NCBI RefSeq assembly: GCF_947259345.1
Contig: NZ_CAMYLS010000005.1
Span: 1-64,000 of the forward strand
DNA: 64,000 nt
Direction: 5' to 3'
DNA from: an uncultured Maricaulis sp.
GTDB taxonomy: Bacteria > Pseudomonadota > Alphaproteobacteria > Caulobacterales > Maricaulaceae
Shown piece after piece: positions 53,736 through 62,663 of the stretch (position 1 is the first letter of the stretch; every line of letters starts with the position of its first letter). Made by a program: the position numbers and the translations under genes. The notes beneath the pieces are model-generated. The model was not told the origin of the DNA, did not search any database, and saw only the letters and a program-made list of their open reading frames with translations.

Positions 53736-54677
53736 CTAGCGCAAGCCGGACAGGTCCAGATCAAGCAAACTCTGCGGATCAGCATAAAACTGGTTGCGCA
53801 GCTTCACGCGCCAGTCGAGATGCGAGCCGGTGGCCCGGCCGCCCGCGCCCATGGCACCGATGAGCTGGCCTTGCTCGACGATATCGCCCTCGGACACATC
53901 GACACCCGACAGGTGCAGGAAGGCCGAGACCAGGCCCTGACCGTGATCGATGAAAATCAGGCCGCCTTCGTAATACATGTCCGGCTCGGCCAGAGTGACA
54001 AGTCCGCCCGCTGGTGCATAGACCGGCGTGCCGACTTCATTGGCCCAGTCCAGCCCCCAGTGCGGGCTGCCTTCATGGCCATTATTATAGACACGTGCCG
54101 AGCCATAAACGCCGGTGGTGATGCCCTCGGCGGGCGAGATGAACCCGTCGAGGAAGCCCTGCCCGTCCCAGACAGAATTGAAGGCCGCCTGTTTCTGCGC
54201 GTATTCGCGCTGGCGTCGCGGCAGGGTGGACGGGTCCGGCGTGACGGTCGCCTGGGGCACACCGTCAACATGCTGAAGATTGTATTCGCGCTGGGTGATG
54301 GCCCAGGTTTCGGTGTCTTCAATGCCCAAAACATCCCCGTATTCACCGACCGGAGCCGTCACACTGAAGATCAGGCTTTCTGGCGCACTGCGCGGGATAG
54401 CCAGTACAGCGAAACCGTCACTGTCAGCCACGGCAGACATACCACCGAGCTGTAGTGCGGTGCGTGGTGGATAGAGGCACACCAGGAAAGCGCCCTCTTC
54501 GCGGCGCCCGGTGCATCCAACATCATTTGATGTGATGAATGGGCCGACATCGGCCGGCGCAACAGCTTCACGCGCCTCCGGCGCATTTTGCGCGATCAGG
54601 TCACCGATCGGGTCCGCGCCCTCATCGACCAGCGCCGTTGTGGACTGCAGGGCGAAAGCGAGCGCGAGGCTGATCAT
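53736..54677 (-). CDS. M23 family peptidase-like protein with HLD in place of HxH
   Basis: 313 residues with an N-terminal signal (MISLALAFALQSTTALVDEG). The LytM-type domain is C-terminal: HWGLDWANEVGTPVYAPAGG (HxxxD present) and LHLSGVDVSEGDIVEQGQLI, then GSHLDWRVKL where the HxH zinc motif of classical M23 enzymes reads H-L-D. This HLDW form is a recurrent subclass in alphaproteobacteria; whether it is active is unclear. ATG overlaps the DUF2093 stop (ATGA), part of the conserved xseA-DUF2093-M23 order. Confidence 0.82.
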   Translation of the reverse strand: MISLALAFALQSTTALVDEGADPIGDLIAQNAPEAREAVAPADVGPFITSNDVGCTGRREEGAFLVCLYPPRTALQLGGMSAVADSDGFAVLAIPRSAPESLIFSVTAPVGEYGDVLGIEDTETWAITQREYNLQHVDGVPQATVTPDPSTLPRRQREYAQKQAAFNSVWDGQGFLDGFISPAEGITTGVYGSARVYNNGHEGSPHWGLDWANEVGTPVYAPAGGLVTLAEPDMYYEGGLIFIDHGQGLVSAFLHLSGVDVSEGDIVEQGQLIGAMGAGGRATGSHLDWRVKLRNQFYADPQSLLDLDLSGLR

Positions 54678-54904
54678 TTGCCCGGCTCCGAATTCAGCTC
54701 GATCCAGCGCTGTTTGGCGATCTGGACGTCCTTATAGGCTTCCTGCTCGTCAACATTCCAATAGCGCAGCTGGTCCAGCTGGATCGGGTCGCCGGTCACC
54801 GCACAGCGCACAAAACTGCCCGCCTTCAGGATGATGAAGTCGCTGTCGCCGAATTCCAAGATGGCTTCGCCCTGGAAGTCCTTGTCGAAACTGAAATCAC
54901 TCAT
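54674..54904 (-). CDS. DUF2093 protein
   Basis: 76 residues matching the small DUF2093 family: GEAILEFGDSDFIILKAGSF, VRCAVTGDPIQLDQLRYWNV and DEQEAYKDVQIAKQRW. The VxCAVTGxPIxLxxLRYW block is diagnostic. Usually found next to xseA in alphaproteobacteria, as here. Function unknown. The ATG at 54904 was chosen; the longer open frame has no similarity and overlaps xseA. Confidence 0.88.
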   Translation of the reverse strand: MSDFSFDKDFQGEAILEFGDSDFIILKAGSFVRCAVTGDPIQLDQLRYWNVDEQEAYKDVQIAKQRWIELNSEPGK

Positions 54905-54953
54905 GCTTTTGTCTCTAGCAGGGTTTGCGCGCGAGCGGGAGGCCCGGCCCGCA

Positions 54954-56411
54954 TCAGAAAAGCCGACCCTGTCCTTCCGCCTCGGGCTTGCCGCGCGGCT
55001 TGGGTTTCGGCTTGGACTTTTTCGGCAGGGCTGGTGTTTCCGGGGCGCGCTTGGAGGGTTTGCGATCGCCTTCGATCCGCGCGGCGCGTTCGCCATCGGC
55101 AAAGACGAGATCAATGCCCGCCCCTTCCATCAGCGAGGCGCCGGAGCGCACCAGCTTGCCGGCCCGGTCGCGCACCAGCACGAAGCCGCGCTTGAGGACG
55201 GATTGATGCGACAAGGCCTCAAGGCGCGCCGACCAGTTTTCCAGATCACGTTTGCGGTCGCGGCGGACACGCTCGGCAGCGGGTGCCAGGCGACCCGCCC
55301 GCTCGGCCAATTGCTCGCGCTTTTGACGCAGATCGCGCGTCAGGGCTGCCGGTTTCAAACCCGCAGCGAGGACCAGCAGGCGCCCGCGTTTCTCCGCGGC
55401 ATGATTGAGCAGGGCCGGATCGAGCTTGTCGGCGACCATGTCAAAGCGCTGGCGCTTGAGTTCCATCAACGCCGCCGGGCGCGGCAGGGCCCGGGCGGCC
55501 GAGCGCAATTCGGTGCGCCGCCGCTCGATATGGCGCGACAGCGCCGAGACCAGGCGTCCCCCCAGCTGGTCGAGATCGGCTTTCAGTTCCGCGCGCACAG
55601 GCACAGCCATTTCGGCCGCCCCGGTCGGGGTCGGCGCGCGGCGATCAGAGGCATAATCGATGAGCGTGGTGTCGGTCTCATGGCCGACCGCCGAGATCAG
55701 CGGAATTTCGCTCTCGGCCGCGGCGCGCACCACGATTTCCTCATTGAAGCCCCAAAGGTCCTCGATCGAGCCGCCACCGCGGGCCACGATCAAGACATCC
55801 GGGCGCGGGATCGGGCCGTCTGCCGGCAGGGCATTGAAGCCGCGAACGGCTTCGGCGATCTGCGACGCAGCGCCCTCGCCCTGCACCAGGACAGGCCACA
55901 GGAGGACATGACGCGGAAAGCGGTCGCGCAAGCGATGCAGGATATCGCGGATGACGGCCCCGGTCGGCGAGGTCACGACCCCGATCGTGGTCGGCAGGAA
56001 AGGGATCGGCCTTTTGCGGGATGGCTCGAACAGGCCCTCGGCAGCGAGTTGTTTCTTGCGCTCTTCCAGCAGGGCCATGAGCGCGCCGGCGCCGGCCGGC
56101 TCCATGCTCTCGACGATGAGCTGGTATTGCGAGCGCCCCGGATAGGTCGAGAGCCGCCCTTCGATGACAACTTCCAGCCCTTCCTCGGGGCGGAAACGGA
56201 AACGTTGGGCCGTGCCCTTCCAGGCGATGGAGGCGATCACCGCCTTGTCATCCTTCACGTCGAAATAGACATGACCCGACTTGGCCACGACGACCCGGCC
56301 CAGCTCGCCGCGCACGCGGACATGGCCAAAGGCGTCCTCGACCGTCCGCTTGAGCGAACCGGCGAGCTCTGAAACCGTAAATTCGTGGATGTTTCCCGCG
56401 GGCGTATTCAT
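54954..56411 (-). CDS. xseA: Exodeoxyribonuclease VII large subunit
   Basis: 485 residues. N-terminal OB fold (FGHVRVRGELGRVVVAKSGH, VYFDVKDDKAVIASIAWKG), then the catalytic domain with GRLSTYPGRSQYQLIVESME, VLIVARGGGSIEDLWGFNEE and ISAVGHETDTTLIDYASDRR, and a C-terminal coiled coil rich in Arg/Leu. With XseB it degrades single-stranded DNA; xseB is not in this window. The basic C-terminus (PKKSKPKPKPRGKPEAEG) is an added tail. Confidence 0.95.
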   Translation of the reverse strand: MNTPAGNIHEFTVSELAGSLKRTVEDAFGHVRVRGELGRVVVAKSGHVYFDVKDDKAVIASIAWKGTAQRFRFRPEEGLEVVIEGRLSTYPGRSQYQLIVESMEPAGAGALMALLEERKKQLAAEGLFEPSRKRPIPFLPTTIGVVTSPTGAVIRDILHRLRDRFPRHVLLWPVLVQGEGAASQIAEAVRGFNALPADGPIPRPDVLIVARGGGSIEDLWGFNEEIVVRAAAESEIPLISAVGHETDTTLIDYASDRRAPTPTGAAEMAVPVRAELKADLDQLGGRLVSALSRHIERRRTELRSAARALPRPAALMELKRQRFDMVADKLDPALLNHAAEKRGRLLVLAAGLKPAALTRDLRQKREQLAERAGRLAPAAERVRRDRKRDLENWSARLEALSHQSVLKRGFVLVRDRAGKLVRSGASLMEGAGIDLVFADGERAARIEGDRKPSKRAPETPALPKKSKPKPKPRGKPEAEGQGRLF

Positions 56412-56538
56412 GGCGACTCTGGTAAATCGGATTGCTCACTGCCGCAACGGGCCGACGGCGGTCGGATAGACTCGCGATTGTCCGGCGATTGCGCTAGGCA
56501 GTGCCCGAACATCGTTGCTTGGACGTATAGAGGCTCAC

Positions 56539-57816
56539 ATGAAGGTTCTGGTTGTCGGATCTGGCGGACGCGAACACGCCCTTGTCTGGAAGATTGCCCA
56601 GAGCCCTGAAGTCACCGCGATCCTGGCCGCACCCGGCAGTGCCGCGATCAGCGAGCTGGCGACCTGCCATGATCTCTCCGTCTCTGATCTGGATGGCCTG
56701 GTTGAGCTGGCCCGTCGCGAAGCCGTCGACCTTGTGGTTGTCGGACCGGAAAACCCGCTCTGCGATGGCCTCGCCGATCGTCTACGGCAGGCCGGCATCG
56801 CCACGTTCGGCCCGTCCAAGCTGGCCGCACGGCTGGAAACCTCCAAGGCCTTCGCCAAGGATTTCTACGCCCGTCACAATGTCCCCTCCGCCCGCTATGG
56901 CACTTTTTCTGATGCGGCCGAGGCCAAGGCCTTCCTCGACCAGTTCGAGCCGCCCTATGTGCTCAAGGCGGACGGCCTGGCCGCCGGCAAGGGCGTGGTC
57001 ATCGTCTCTGATCGCGCCGAGGCCGAGAGCGAAGTCGATGCCTTCCTGTCCGGCAAGTTCGGCGATGCCTCGCGCACCCTGGTGATCGAGGAATTCATGG
57101 CCGGCGAGGAAGTCTCCATCTTCGCCCTGTGCGATGGCGACACCGTCCTCTATTGCGGCGCCGCCCAGGATCACAAGCGCGTCGGCGAAGGCGATGCCGG
57201 ACCGAATACCGGCGGCATGGGCGCCTATTCTCCGGCCCCGATTGCCACCCCGGCCCTGATCGAGACAACGATGAAAACGATCGTCGAGCCGGTCGCGCGC
57301 GGTCTCGCCGCTGAAGGCTCACCCTTCCAGGGTGTGCTGTTTGCCGGGCTGATGGTGACCGCCGAGGGTCCCAAGGTCGTCGAGTTCAATATCCGTTTCG
57401 GCGACCCGGAATGCCAGGTCCTGATGATGCGGATCGAGACTGACATCCTGCCCTATCTGCAGGCCACGGCGACCGGCAAGCTGGCCGACATGCCAGCCCT
57501 GAGCTGGACCGCCGAACCGGCCATTACAGTCGTGATGGCGGCAAAGGGATATCCGGGCAGCTATGAGAAAGGCAGTGTCATTGGCGGTGTCGAGGCTGCC
57601 AACAAGATGGAAGGCGTGGTCGTCTTCGAAGCCGGCACGGCCCGCAATGCCGACGGCGAGCGCACAGCCAATGGCGGCCGGGTGCTGAATGTCACGGCCA
57701 GTGGCGAGACACTGCATTATGCCGTCGACCGGGCCTATGCCGCTGTCGACGAGATCGACTGGCCCGAAGGCTTCTGCCGCCGCGACATCGCCTGGCGGGC
57801 CCTCAAGACGCATTAG
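56539..57816 (+). CDS. purD: Phosphoribosylamine-glycine ligase PurD
   Basis: 425 residues, ATP-grasp enzyme of purine synthesis: phosphoribosylamine + glycine + ATP gives GAR. MKVLVVGSGGREHALVWKIA at the start, then PPYVLKADGLAAGKGVVIVS, GEEVSIFALCDGDTVLYCGA and HKRVGEGDAGPNTGGMGAYS, the PurD signature. The ATG at 56539 gives the family N-terminus; the frame is open 8 codons further. Divergent from xseA. Confidence 0.97.
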   Translation: MKVLVVGSGGREHALVWKIAQSPEVTAILAAPGSAAISELATCHDLSVSDLDGLVELARREAVDLVVVGPENPLCDGLADRLRQAGIATFGPSKLAARLETSKAFAKDFYARHNVPSARYGTFSDAAEAKAFLDQFEPPYVLKADGLAAGKGVVIVSDRAEAESEVDAFLSGKFGDASRTLVIEEFMAGEEVSIFALCDGDTVLYCGAAQDHKRVGEGDAGPNTGGMGAYSPAPIATPALIETTMKTIVEPVARGLAAEGSPFQGVLFAGLMVTAEGPKVVEFNIRFGDPECQVLMMRIETDILPYLQATATGKLADMPALSWTAEPAITVVMAAKGYPGSYEKGSVIGGVEAANKMEGVVVFEAGTARNADGERTANGGRVLNVTASGETLHYAVDRAYAAVDEIDWPEGFCRRDIAWRALKTH

Positions 57817-57899
57817 GGCAAACCGTGCACGCCGTTTGACTTCGTGGGTCTGGTCGTCATCTTCTTGCGCAAACACATGTTTGCGGGGAGGCAGACGAG

Positions 57900-59198
57900 A
57901 TGCTGAAATCAGCCATGACCGCGATCGCCCTGATCGCGTCCACCACTCTTTCGACCGGCGCTTTCGCCCAGGACGGCAATGACGCGCTGACTGTCATCCA
58001 TGCTGGCTGGCTCCTGGCCGTTCCGGGCGAAGACCCGGCCATGGAACAATCCATCCTGATCCGCGGCCAGCGGATTGAGGGGATTGAGGCGGGCTATGTC
58101 ACGCCGGAGGGCGCCACCATCATCGACCTGACCGATGATTATGTGATGCCCGGCTTCATCGACAGCCATGTCCATCTGCAGTCGGAACTCGGCCCGGGCC
58201 GGCGTTTCAACGCCTTCACCATGTCGGCGGCCGACCTGGCCTTTGACGGCGCCGTCAATGCCAACACCACGCTGATGGCCGGCTTCACCACGGTGCAGGA
58301 TGTCGGCGGTAATTTTGAAGCCTCGCTTGCCCTGCGTAATGCGATCGCGGATGGCGACATTCCCGGTCCACGCATGCGGGTGGCCGGTTCCGCGGTGACC
58401 CCGACCGGCGGCCATGCCGATATCAACGGCTTCTCGCTCGACGTGCTGCACATGTTCGCCAGCGAAAGCGCCTGCAATGGCGAGGCCCAGTGCCGCGAAG
58501 CGGTGCGCACACTGATCCGTGGCGGTGCCGATGTGATCAAGATCACCGCGACCGGCGGCGTCCTCTCCGACACGGCGGCTGGCGTCGAACAACAATTCTT
58601 CGATGACGAACTCGCCGCCATTGTCGAAGCCGCTCACATGATGGGCCGCCGCGTCACCGCGCATGCCCATGGCGTGACCGGCATCAATTCCTTCCTCGAA
58701 GCGGGTGGCGATTCGATCGAGCACGGCACTTATCTCGACCGTGAAAGCATCCGCCTGATGCGCCGCAATGGCGCCTATCTGGTTCCAACCGTGCTGGCTG
58801 GCGTCACCGTCGCCGAACTGGCCGAGACCGCCGATTTCATGACTGACAATCAGCGCGCCAAATCGCGCGAGGTCGGTCCGGTTATGCTGGAAATGGCGCG
58901 CCGGGCCCATGAAGGTGGTGTCACCATCGCTTTCGGCACCGACAGTGGCGTCTCCCGCCATGGCCTCAATGCCCGCGAGTTCGAGCTTCTCGTGGAGGCC
59001 GGGCTGACCCCGATGGAAGCGATTGTCACGGCCACCATCAACGCCTCGCGCCATCTGCAGATGGACAGCGATATCGGCACGATCGAAGCCGGCAAGCTGG
59101 CGGACATCATCGCCGTCGATGGCAATCCGCTGGAGAATATTTCCGAGCTTCGCGAGATGGGTTTTGTCATGCAGGGCGGCGAGGTTTATCGGGACTGA
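57900..59198 (+). CDS. Secreted amidohydrolase (imidazolonepropionase/prolidase-like)
   Basis: 432 residues with a signal peptide (MLKSAMTAIALIASTTLSTGAFAQ). Metal-binding barrel motifs are complete: DSHVHLQSE (HxH), VIKITATGGV (carbamylated Lys), RVTAHAHGV (His), EHGTYLD (His) and GTDSGVSRHG (Asp). It belongs to the amidohydrolase group that includes Xaa-Pro or carboxypeptidase-like enzymes and organophosphate hydrolases. Substrate not assignable. GGGGAGG site present. The next gene starts on its stop codon. Confidence 0.88.
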   Translation: MLKSAMTAIALIASTTLSTGAFAQDGNDALTVIHAGWLLAVPGEDPAMEQSILIRGQRIEGIEAGYVTPEGATIIDLTDDYVMPGFIDSHVHLQSELGPGRRFNAFTMSAADLAFDGAVNANTTLMAGFTTVQDVGGNFEASLALRNAIADGDIPGPRMRVAGSAVTPTGGHADINGFSLDVLHMFASESACNGEAQCREAVRTLIRGGADVIKITATGGVLSDTAAGVEQQFFDDELAAIVEAAHMMGRRVTAHAHGVTGINSFLEAGGDSIEHGTYLDRESIRLMRRNGAYLVPTVLAGVTVAELAETADFMTDNQRAKSREVGPVMLEMARRAHEGGVTIAFGTDSGVSRHGLNAREFELLVEAGLTPMEAIVTATINASRHLQMDSDIGTIEAGKLADIIAVDGNPLENISELREMGFVMQGGEVYRD

Positions 59199-60262
59199 TG
59201 AGCGAGATCGACGACAGCTTCTCCGGCACCAAGCCGGTCGTGGACGCGCTGGCCTTTGACGAGGCGGCGCTGGCCGAGTGGATGCAGGCCCATATTGTGG
59301 GCTATTCCGGCCCGCTGACAGTGGAACAGTTCAAGGGCGGGCAGTCCAACCCGACCTACAAGCTTGTGACACCGGGCAAAGCCTATGTCCTGCGCCGCAA
59401 GCCTCCGGGCAAGCTGTTGCCGTCCGCCCATGCCGTGGACCGCGAATTCCGCGTCATGAAGGCGCTCGGCGGTGCCGGTTTCCCGGCGCCGGTCATGCAC
59501 GGGCTGTGCATGGATCGGGAGGTCGTCGGGACAGAATTCTACATCATGGATTTCGTCGAGGGCCGGATCTTCTGGGATCCGCTCCTGCCCGATCTCGGCA
59601 AGGATGAACGCGGCGCGATTTACGACGCGTCCAACGCCACCCTCGCCCACCTCCACGGCATTGATTTCGAGGCCGCGGGTCTGGGCGATTACGGCAAGCC
59701 GGGCAATTATTTCGAGCGCCAGATCGGTCGTTGGACCAAGCAATACCGCGCCGCCGAAACCTCGGCCGTACCGGCCATGGACAAGCTTATCGAATGGCTG
59801 CCCACGGCCGCGCCCGAGCAGGAACGCACCAGCGTCGTGCATGGTGATTATCGGCTCGACAACATGGTCTTCCATCCCACCGAGCCGCGCGTCATCGCCG
59901 TGCTCGACTGGGAGCTTTCGACCCTGGGCGATCCGCTGGCCGATTTCACCTATCAGCTGATGGGCTGGGTCATGCCACCGGAAATCCGCAACGGGCTTCT
60001 GGGCGTGGATATCGCCTCACTGGGCATCCCGACGGTGGAACAATACACCCAGTCCTATTGCGAACGGACGAACCGCTCGGGCATTCCGGCGCTGGATTTC
60101 TACTTCGCCTACAACATCTTCCGCCTGACCTCGATCATTCAGGGCGTCTATGCGCGGTCCTTGCAGGGCAATGCCTCAAACTCCCGCGCTGCCGAAATGG
60201 GCGCGGCTGTCGAGCCGATGGCAGAGGCCGCCTGGGGATTTGCCAAACAGGCCGGGGCTTGA
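59198..60262 (+). CDS. APH-family phosphotransferase, ACAD10-like
   Basis: 354 residues with the aminoglycoside-phosphotransferase/choline-kinase fold. Catalytic motifs: VVHGDYRLDNMVFH (HxDxxxxN) and AVLDWELSTLGDPLADFTYQ (D-W-E metal site). Sequence around QFKGGQSNPTYKL and YVLRRKPPGKLLPSAHAVDR resembles the kinase half of ACAD10/11, which phosphorylates 4-hydroxyacyl-CoAs, so an acyl-CoA role is likelier than antibiotic resistance. The ATG overlaps the amidohydrolase TGA by one base. Confidence 0.88.
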   Translation: MSEIDDSFSGTKPVVDALAFDEAALAEWMQAHIVGYSGPLTVEQFKGGQSNPTYKLVTPGKAYVLRRKPPGKLLPSAHAVDREFRVMKALGGAGFPAPVMHGLCMDREVVGTEFYIMDFVEGRIFWDPLLPDLGKDERGAIYDASNATLAHLHGIDFEAAGLGDYGKPGNYFERQIGRWTKQYRAAETSAVPAMDKLIEWLPTAAPEQERTSVVHGDYRLDNMVFHPTEPRVIAVLDWELSTLGDPLADFTYQLMGWVMPPEIRNGLLGVDIASLGIPTVEQYTQSYCERTNRSGIPALDFYFAYNIFRLTSIIQGVYARSLQGNASNSRAAEMGAAVEPMAEAAWGFAKQAGA

Positions 60263-60301
60263 AGCACGACCGACGGGCGGCGTCTCGGTCTTCCGTTCGC
60301 T

Positions 60302-60421
60302 CTACTCGTCCTTGGGCTGCTGCTTCGCGTGCTCGGCGATCACGGCAAGCGTTACAACAGTCACCATCAAGCCAGTGAAGACCATAAGCGGCCAGAGCGC
60401 GACCTGAATATCGCCAATCAT
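60302..60421 (-). CDS. 39-residue membrane protein
   Basis: MIGDIQVALWPLMVFTGLMV, then VTVVTLAVIAEHAKQQPKDE: one or two hydrophobic segments and a charged tail. The ATG at 60421 overlaps the stop of the gene before it (ATGA), which supports translation. Too small for family assignment; paired with the following entry in one transcript. Confidence 0.5.
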   Translation of the reverse strand: MIGDIQVALWPLMVFTGLMVTVVTLAVIAEHAKQQPKDE

Positions 60422-60687
60422 TGCTTCATCTCCATGCGCCCGAGAAAGAAGGCACAGACCCAGCTTATCACGATCAGTGCGGATCCCATGAACAGAAAGC
60501 CCGGTCGGATCACACCGCTTTCTGCAAACAGTGACAGGCCAAGCGCTCCCAGGCCGACCGCCCGGCTTGATTGTTCCCAGCTTCTCCAAAGCGCGGCATT
60601 CGCGGAAATTTCGAAAAGTCGCCATCGCCCCACAGCCCTCCCGAGCCGCAACAGCACTCGCCTTATCCGCTCATCCCAATCGCGCAT
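60418..60687 (-). CDS. Small membrane protein, partner of the 39-residue gene
   Basis: 89 residues: a basic amphipathic N-terminus (MRDWDERIRRVLLRLGRAVG), and hydrophobic segments AVGLGALGLSLFAE and GFLFMGSALIVISWVCAFFLG. ATG at 60687; a TTG two codons upstream is possible. Stop overlaps the next ORF by 4 bases. No family recognised. Confidence 0.5.
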   Translation of the reverse strand: MRDWDERIRRVLLRLGRAVGRWRLFEISANAALWRSWEQSSRAVGLGALGLSLFAESGVIRPGFLFMGSALIVISWVCAFFLGRMEMKQ

Positions 60688-60782
60688 GCCCAAACACTAC
60701 AAGTTCTGGTTATGTTCCGCAAGCGCCATACCCGCCTGCAGCACGCGCTCGTCCGTCTTGGCCAAGGCGATATAGTCCGGCC

Positions 60783-61526
60783 ATGATCGCCGCCTTCATC
60801 CTGCTTGCAACCTTCGTCACCGCCTTCATTTCCGGCGTGTTCGGCATGGCGGGCGGGCTGATCCTGATGGGCGCGCTGGCGCTGGTCCTGCCGGTCGCCT
60901 CTGCCATGGTCGTGCATGGTGTAATCCAGAGCGTCTCGAATGGCTGGCGGGCCATCTTGCATCTCAAATGGATCGACTGGCGCATCCTGGCGATCTATCT
61001 CGCCGGCTCCGCCATCGCCGCCGGTCTTCTGGTCTTTGCCAGTTTTGAACTCTCCAAGCCCTGGCTCTTCATCATCCTCGGCCTGGTGCCGGCGGTGATC
61101 TGGCTGCCCAAACATATCCTTCACCTCGATGCCAGCCGGCCGCATCACGCGGTGGCCTGCGGCTTTGTCGTGACCGGGCTCAATGTCGTCGCCGGCGTCT
61201 CCGGCCCTCTGCTGGATGTCTTCTTCGCCGACACGCAGAGCGACCGGCGCAGCATTGTCGCCACCAAGGCTGCAACCCAGGTCATCAGCCATGGCGTCAA
61301 GATCGCCTATTACATCCTGCCCGCAATCGGCGCGGCGGGCCTGCCCTCGACCCAATGGCTCCTGGTCGCAGCGCCTCTCGCCATTCTGGGCACAACAGCG
61401 GGCGCCCGCTTCCTGGCGCTGATGAGCGATGTCCAATTCCGCCAGTGGACGAAATGGATCGTTTCCGTCATCGGCGCGATCTATGTCGTGCGCGGCACGC
61501 TCCTGCTAATCGGGTCAGCCTCATGA
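60783..61526 (+). CDS. TauE/SafE family membrane exporter
   Basis: 247 residues, about eight helices. The N-terminal ISGVFGMAGGLILMGALALV and the internal repeat with VVTGLNVVAGVSGPLLDVFF match TauE/SafE (sulfite or organosulfonate export) proteins, which have two related halves with a glycine-rich GxxGxGGG-type motif, here degenerate. Substrate unknown. ATG at 60783 chosen over the long upstream frame, which lacks hydrophobic character. Confidence 0.85.
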   Translation: MIAAFILLATFVTAFISGVFGMAGGLILMGALALVLPVASAMVVHGVIQSVSNGWRAILHLKWIDWRILAIYLAGSAIAAGLLVFASFELSKPWLFIILGLVPAVIWLPKHILHLDASRPHHAVACGFVVTGLNVVAGVSGPLLDVFFADTQSDRRSIVATKAATQVISHGVKIAYYILPAIGAAGLPSTQWLLVAAPLAILGTTAGARFLALMSDVQFRQWTKWIVSVIGAIYVVRGTLLLIGSAS

Positions 61527-62098
61527 TCATCACACCGCAGATTCGCGAAAATGCGATTGTCCGCCTGGAACCGCTCACCGAAGCCCATCGCGAGGCACTT
61601 CGCCCGCTCGCTGATGAGGCCGAGCTCTGGGCGCTGACCTCCCTGCGCGGTGATGGCCCGCATTTCGATGCCTGGTTCAACCTCATGCTGGGCAATACCC
61701 AAGCCGGGACGCAGATCAGCCATCTGGTCCGTCGTCAGAGCGACGGAGCGGCCGTCGGACATTCAGCCTGGCTCAGCCTCGCCCCGGAACACAAACGCCT
61801 CGAGATCGGCTGGACCTGGTATGGCCAGACCGCCCGCGGCACGGCCATCAACCCGGCCGCCAAACTCCTGCTTCTCGGCGGTGCATTCGAAGCCGGGGCG
61901 GAGCGGGTCGAGCTCAAGACGCATCATCTCAATGCCCGCTCGCAGGCGGCGATGACCAAGATGGGGGCGACCCGCGAAGGCACGCTGCGCCGCCACCTCC
62001 TGTGCTGGACAGGAGAGTGGCGCGACACGGTGTTCTTTTCAGTGCTGAGGCAAGAATGGCCCGGCGTCAAAGCCGGGCTGGAAGCGCGGCTGGCCTAG
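61523..62098 (+). CDS. GNAT family N-acetyltransferase, RimJ/RimL type
   Basis: 191 residues. VRLEPLTEAHREALRPLADE at the start, then the acetyl-CoA region RLEIGWTWYGQTARGTAINP and AGAERVELKTHHLNARSQAAMTKMGA in outline, the RimJ/RimL-type pattern (LKTHHLNARSQAAMTKMG). Such enzymes acetylate ribosomal protein N-termini or small amines. ATGA overlap with the TauE gene; 4-base convergent overlap with the next. Confidence 0.88.
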   Translation: MIITPQIRENAIVRLEPLTEAHREALRPLADEAELWALTSLRGDGPHFDAWFNLMLGNTQAGTQISHLVRRQSDGAAVGHSAWLSLAPEHKRLEIGWTWYGQTARGTAINPAAKLLLLGGAFEAGAERVELKTHHLNARSQAAMTKMGATREGTLRRHLLCWTGEWRDTVFFSVLRQEWPGVKAGLEARLA

Positions 62099-62559
62099 CC
62101 GTTGAGGCAGGTATCATTGAGGCCGACTATGCGACCGCTGCGTATCTCGATCTCGACCTGACCGGCCAGCGCCCCATCCGTCGCATAAACGCGCAAATCG
62201 GCAGGCGAACCGGCCGACAGGATAGCGCGGGTGCGGCCGGCATTGGCGGTGGAGGCACGGATAATGAGCGCACCCTCCGTGGCGGCCGGTTCGACACCCG
62301 GGCGCACAATGGCGCCGGAACGGCCGAGCTCGATCACAGCCTGACCGGTTTCCAGCTCGATTTCCGATCCGATCGCCGAAATCCGGCCCTGTTCGATCAG
62401 AATGTCCTGATGGTCCCACTCGCCCGACGCATCGATGATGGTGACGTCGCGAAGAAGGAGAGGTGCAGTCTCGCAAACCATCTCGGCAGCCTGGCTGGCG
62501 CCGGCGGCGAAAACGGCCAAAGAGGCCGCGAGACAAATTTTGATCAGTGCACGACGCAT
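62095..62559 (-). CDS. Exported protein resembling an amidohydrolase without its catalytic barrel
   Basis: 154 residues: signal peptide (MRRALIKICLAASLAVFAAG), then LLLRDVTIIDASGEWDHQDI and LIEQGRISAIGSEIELETGQ, the N-terminal beta-sandwich of amidohydrolases; the usual V(L)PGLIDxHxH is replaced by IVRPGVEPAATEG. It then jumps to AGSPADLRVYATDGALAGQV and RSGRIVGLND, the C-terminal sandwich. The whole metal-binding TIM barrel is absent. Likely a non-enzymatic relic or repurposed domain. Confidence 0.65.
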   Translation of the reverse strand: MRRALIKICLAASLAVFAAGASQAAEMVCETAPLLLRDVTIIDASGEWDHQDILIEQGRISAIGSEIELETGQAVIELGRSGAIVRPGVEPAATEGALIIRASTANAGRTRAILSAGSPADLRVYATDGALAGQVEIEIRSGRIVGLNDTCLNG

Positions 62560-62663
62560 GAGTCGCTCCGCTTGGACGGCTCCTCTTCGTCCGACCACGG
62601 AATGAACTCAAGACAAGCTTTTATGACAGCTTGGCGTGAACGCGAATTATCGAAATATCGCCA

